This document shows, piece by piece, positions 61,763-64,000 of a stretch of 64,000 nucleotides of DNA. The DNA lies in the NCBI RefSeq assembly GCF_001808185.1, contig NZ_CP017668.1, positions 3,596,001 through 3,660,000 of the forward strand, given 5' to 3'. The notes under the pieces are model-generated. The model had not been told where the DNA came from. It worked only from the letters and a program-made list of their open reading frames with translations, and did no database searches. Made by a program: the position numbers and the translations under genes. How positions within the stretch are numbered: the first letter of the stretch is position 1; every line of letters begins with the position of its first letter. This DNA comes from Jeongeupia sp. USM3. Lineage in GTDB: Bacteria > Pseudomonadota > Gammaproteobacteria > Burkholderiales > Chitinibacteraceae.

Positions 61763-62142
61763 GCAAAGCAAGTAATCGGTATCGCGCCCGGTATTGGTTT
61801 GCTGTTTTAAAATATATAAAGCGCTGATTGACGTGGAACGAGTTGGCAAAGTTCGCGGCTTCCTGCGTTACCATCTGTGGCTGGGTTGCAGGTGATGGGC
61901 ATATTTGGGGCAAATGGTGCGAGCTTGTTGTGAACGCATGGTGCACTTGGTTTTTTATCGGACATGCGCTGAACGGGGGGGCTTCTGTGTAATCTGCTGA
62001 TTATTAAATAATCATTTGTCATTTTTGTTGCTCTTTGTAGCTATCTTTAGTGTTTGTCGTCGGAGTTATGCGACAAATGTCGCAATAATTTGTTACGCAC
62101 CATGGTGCACACACTAGGTTATACGCATTCGGAGATTGAAGC
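61763..62142. other. AT-rich gene-free region holding an attI-like sequence
   Basis: This 380-bp stretch is far poorer in GC than the rest of the window. I find no convincing gene. It contains palindromes GATTATT-A-AATAATC (61999-62013), TGCGACA-AA-TGTCGCA (62069-62084) and GCACCATGGTGC (62097-62108). The last two lie in the attI-like site listed separately. No integrase remnant is recognisable on either strand. Confidence 0.5.
62062..62124 (+). other. attI-like recombination site before the cassette genes
   Basis: The stretch resembles the class 1 attI end in order: GGAGTTATG, then TGTTACGCACCATGG (compare TGTTACGCAGCAGGG), then a terminal GTTATAC where a cassette would join. The join point is 19 bp before the first cassette gene. 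No intI gene is adjacent, so this is a tentative call. Confidence 0.4.
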
Positions 62143-62346
62143 ATGATCAAGACAAAGAACGTTGTCATGCAGTGTCCGCAATGCGGACATACGGATTTTG
62201 AGCAACCAGATAATGTGCAAGATGACGACTTCGTAAAATGCGTCTTTTGCGGGCACCAAATAATGCTCTGCGACCTAAAAGAGGCCGGTATCGAGCAAGC
62301 AAAACAAATCATCATTCCAGAAGCAAAAAAGGAATTGAGGCAATGA
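62143..62346 (+). CDS. Cassette-borne zinc-ribbon small protein (67 aa)
   Basis: ATG 62143 has GGAG 8 bp upstream. The protein has CPQCGHTDF (about 11) and CVFCGHQIM (about 33), a two-knuckle zinc ribbon like those of rubredoxin-type or rRNA-binding proteins. A short charged helix follows (KEAGIEQAKQIIIPEAKK). Codon use is AT-rich against the chromosome. It is the first gene of the first cassette and shares one attC with the gene after it. Function unknown. Confidence 0.6.
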   Translation: MIKTKNVVMQCPQCGHTDFEQPDNVQDDDFVKCVFCGHQIMLCDLKEAGIEQAKQIIIPEAKKELRQ

Positions 62347-62374
62347 TAAAAAAGGCCTTTAAAGGAAAATTTAA

Positions 62375-62845
62375 GTGATACATTCCGAGTTGCTTACACT
62401 CTTGGTGTCAATTATCGCAATCGTAATTTCAGCGGTTTCACTTGTGCGAACTCGCAAACTGGCAGCAGAGCAACTGGAGCTTGAGCGAATTACGGCGGAG
62501 CTTTCCAAACTCCAAATAAAGAGCATAGAAGAGCAAGAGCATTTAAAGACAAAGCCCCAACTGAATGTGGCAATCACAAAACTTGGGAAATCTAGCCATT
62601 TCATAGTTGCCAACACTGGCAAAGGCAGCGCATACAAGGTCGATCTTGAGCTTGTTGATTGCCAAGATAACCCTTTAACAAGTGAAATCCACCATGTACT
62701 TCCATACCCGGAAATGAAGCAAAACTCACGGTTTAAGCTGCTGGCAGCTTTTCATATGAGCAGTCCGCGCAAGTATCAGGTAAAACTAACCTGGCAAGAC
62801 TCCTCCGGAGAAGAGCAATCAGAAACTCATTGGGTCTCGAGGTGA
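62375..62845 (+). CDS. Cassette-borne membrane-anchored hypothetical protein (156 aa)
   Basis: The GTG start at 62375 has AAGGA upstream and gives one N-terminal membrane helix (LLTLLVSIIAIVISAVSLV). A coiled-coil-like segment follows (LAAEQLELERITAELSKLQ). The C-terminal half (about 65-156) is beta-rich and soluble (PQLNVAITKLG, VDLELVDCQD, YQVKLTWQDSSGEE). I do not recognise a family. Such helix-plus-beta-domain proteins are common in integron cassettes. It ends 2 bp before the attC at 62848, so the zinc-ribbon gene and this gene lie in one cassette. Confidence 0.6.
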   Translation: MIHSELLTLLVSIIAIVISAVSLVRTRKLAAEQLELERITAELSKLQIKSIEEQEHLKTKPQLNVAITKLGKSSHFIVANTGKGSAYKVDLELVDCQDNPLTSEIHHVLPYPEMKQNSRFKLLAAFHMSSPRKYQVKLTWQDSSGEEQSETHWVSR

Positions 62846-62847
62846 AC

Positions 62848-62936
62848 GTATAACAATGCGCTCAGCTGCCGCTCACTCCGTTCGCTGGACAGCCAAAAGC
62901 TGCGCTTTTGTCTGCCCGTTAGCTTAATCGTTAGTC
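62848..62936 (+). other. Integron attC recombination site 1
   Basis: The site runs from TAACAATGCGCTCAG on the left to CTTAATCGTTAG on the right, matching R''-L''...L'-R' ends. The centre is an imperfect hairpin, GGACAGCCAAAAGC-TGC-GCTTTTGTCTGCCC (14-base arms, 12 pairs). It ends the two-gene cassette and begins the next one. Confidence 0.75.
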
Positions 62937-62958
62937 TGAATAATCGGACATGTAGATT

Positions 62959-63246
62959 ATGCTCAAAGTAATAGCTCAAGATTTTATCAAGCCGGAGTGC
63001 GTCGAGGAGGTAATGCCTCTATATCGGGAGCTGGTTGAGAAGACCAAGGAAGAACCGCTTTGCTTATCCTACGATCTATTCATCAATCAGAAAGATTCCG
63101 GGCACTTCGTATTCGTAGAGGAGTGGCCCGATCGGGCCGCTTTGGATGCGCACTGCAATACCGAGCATTTCAGGAGGCTGGTGCCGTTGATCAATCAGCA
63201 TCAGAGGTCGCCAGCAACCTTTCTGCTTATGGATGCATTCGATTGA
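62959..63246 (+). CDS. Antibiotic biosynthesis monooxygenase-domain protein (YgiN-like, 95 aa)
   Basis: This 95-residue protein has the dimeric alpha/beta-barrel ABM fold: MLKVIAQDFIKPE opening, a CLSYDLFINQKDSGHFVFVEEWPDRAALDAH segment and EHFRRLVPLI. YgiN-like members are quinol monooxygenases or haem-related enzymes; chromosomal cassette copies are mostly of unknown use. It sits between two attC sites with no visible promoter, so it is a mobile cassette whose expression depends on an upstream promoter. Confidence 0.8.
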   Translation: MLKVIAQDFIKPECVEEVMPLYRELVEKTKEEPLCLSYDLFINQKDSGHFVFVEEWPDRAALDAHCNTEHFRRLVPLINQHQRSPATFLLMDAFD

Positions 63247-63253
63247 TTCATCC

Positions 63254-63310
63254 TGGTAACACTTTCAAGCCGACGCCGCGTCGCGGCGCGGCTTGGTTCA
63301 GGCGTTAGTG
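63254..63310 (+). other. Integron attC recombination site 2 (textbook form)
   Basis: The left end GGTAACACTTTCAAGCCG and the right end TTCAGGCGTTAGTG enclose arms CAAGCCGACGCCGC and GCGGCGCGGCTTG with an extra A in the left arm, a TC loop and ends in the GTTRRRY class. This is the standard class-1-like attC structure and closes the ABM cassette. Confidence 0.88.
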
Positions 63311-63376
63311 TCGCCGGAGGGCAAGCCCGAGGTCGTAATAATCTATATCTTCATTTTCGGATTTTCAGGAGGTGTT

Positions 63377-63787
63377 ATGAGCACATCGGATTTAATCGAA
63401 GGTTTGTCCGCCCCCGAATTCATCAACCGCAAAATCGCCGAACTCGGCGACTGGCGCGGCGAGACCTTGAGCAAGCTGCGAGGTCTGATCAAGGCCGCGC
63501 TGCCGGATGTGGTCGAGGAGGTGAAGTGGATGGGCACGCCGGTGTGGTCGCACGGCGGGATCATCTGCACCGGGGAGACCTACAAGGCCAAAGTGAAGCT
63601 GACCTTCCTCAAGGGCGCGTCGCTCGATGATCCGGCCGGGCTGTTCAATGCCAGCCTCGACGGCAATGCCCGGCGGGCGATCGATGTCCAGCAGGACGAG
63701 GATATCGATGCCGAGGCGTTTATCGCACTGATTCGTGCAGCGGCGGCGCTGAATGCGTCCGGTGCAAAGTCGAAAAAGGCAAAGTAA
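63377..63787 (+). CDS. DUF1801-domain protein
   Basis: ATG 63377 is preceded by AGGAGG. The 136-residue protein matches DUF1801 (YdhG/YjbR-like fold): ELGDWRGETLSKLRGLIKAA, VVEEVKWMGTPVWSHGG, YKAKVKLTFLKGASL, and a C-terminal helix plus a Lys-rich tail. The function of the family is unknown. Codon bias is again GC-rich, unlike the cassettes, so I take it as chromosomal, lying just beyond attC2. Confidence 0.8.
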   Translation: MSTSDLIEGLSAPEFINRKIAELGDWRGETLSKLRGLIKAALPDVVEEVKWMGTPVWSHGGIICTGETYKAKVKLTFLKGASLDDPAGLFNASLDGNARRAIDVQQDEDIDAEAFIALIRAAAALNASGAKSKKAK

Positions 63788-63847
63788 TTTGCGTCGACGA
63801 CTCGTCCGAATCGCTCCAATACCTTTCAAATACAAACGGAAAACACC

Positions 63848-64000
63848 ATGTGGGATGAACGCTACAGCACTGATGATTATGCCTACGGCACTGCGCCGAA
63901 TGGCTTTCTGGCCGACAACGTCGCTGCGCTGCCGAAAGGCCGGGTGCTGAGTCTGGCGGAGGGGGAGGGGCGCAATGCGGTGTTTCTCGCGACGCAGGGT
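63848..64000 (+). CDS. Class I SAM-dependent methyltransferase, partial at right edge
   Basis: Only 51 residues are visible. The start MWDERYSTDDYAYGTAPNG and the SAM-binding motif I region, GRVLSLAEGEGRNAVFLA, are typical of small TehB/UbiE-like methyltransferases. The gene continues beyond the window, so its substrate cannot be judged. It lies 60 bp after the DUF1801 gene on the same strand. Confidence 0.75.
   Translation, partial: MWDERYSTDDYAYGTAPNGFLADNVAALPKGRVLSLAEGEGRNAVFLATQG

Noticed and set aside
61807..62022. ORFs at 61731-62022 as an integrase remnant.
   Set aside because: The translated peptides show no tyrosine recombinase motif and no IntI N-terminal similarity.

Overview
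The window is GC-rich chromosomal DNA, with strong G/C at third codon positions, from a Gram-negative bacterium. Outer-membrane TonB-dependent transport, VgrG, FtsK with a four-helix N-terminus, RlmJ, EttA and a SCO1/YcgR/ModABC complement fit a betaproteobacterium. The order Neisseriales is my best guess; this is inference, because no rRNA or other marker is present. Most of the window is ordinary core and transport genes. The accessory material is a VgrG/effector module (27.4-33.8 kb), a small island beside mgtA (35.97-37.1 kb) and an AT-rich integron-like cassette patch (61.76-63.31 kb).

Layout. 0-2.3 kb: a CE4 polysaccharide deacetylase (cut by the left edge) divergent from two sugar ABC permeases. 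2.3-9.8 kb: a GST-like protein, the ArgO exporter and its ArgP-type regulator, a TonB-like gene broken by a one-base shift in a C6 run, small cysteine-cluster and zinc-ribbon genes, an EI24/CysZ-like membrane protein, a VF530 protein that appears to start at CTG, and ettA. 9.9-18.1 kb: an MHS-type MFS transporter, a Vat-like acetyltransferase, truC, ftsK and a CorC/CNNM transporter.

18.3-27.4 kb is one iron-siderophore locus. It holds a PchR-like AraC regulator, a periplasmic siderophore esterase, a TonB-dependent receptor, a DUF2218 protein, a periplasmic binding protein, a FecCD permease, an ATPase, a PadR regulator and a YqjH-type ferric-siderophore reductase. Fur-box-like sites precede the receptor and the binding protein. 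No siderophore synthesis gene is present, so it looks like an uptake and iron-release module for catecholate siderophores.

27.6-33.8 kb carries a long VgrG with a C-terminal transthyretin-like extension, a 795-residue putative type VI effector of no family I recognise, and a convergent exported SUMF1/formylglycine-generating-type protein. 33.9-45.4 kb holds an EamA transporter, an LLM oxidoreductase, a probable mgtC remnant, a HEPN-like orphan, mgtA with a long leader, a MASE1-PAS protein, a hydrolase with a cysteine in the nucleophile position, a pair of Gfo/Idh/MocA proteins, a ProQ-domain RNA chaperone and tRNA-Thr(UGU).

45.5-61.8 kb holds a zinc/manganese ABC operon, a ferredoxin-type reductase, an epimerase-like protein, ycgR, a SCO protein, bioD, a MazG-like hydrolase, the tightly overlapping modA-mop-modB-modC operon, rlmJ, a CLC transporter, srkA and a two-component system. 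61.8-63.3 kb holds an attI-like sequence, two attC sites and promoter-less gene cassettes but no integrase, i.e. a small CALIN-type array. A DUF1801 protein and a methyltransferase cut by the right edge close the window.
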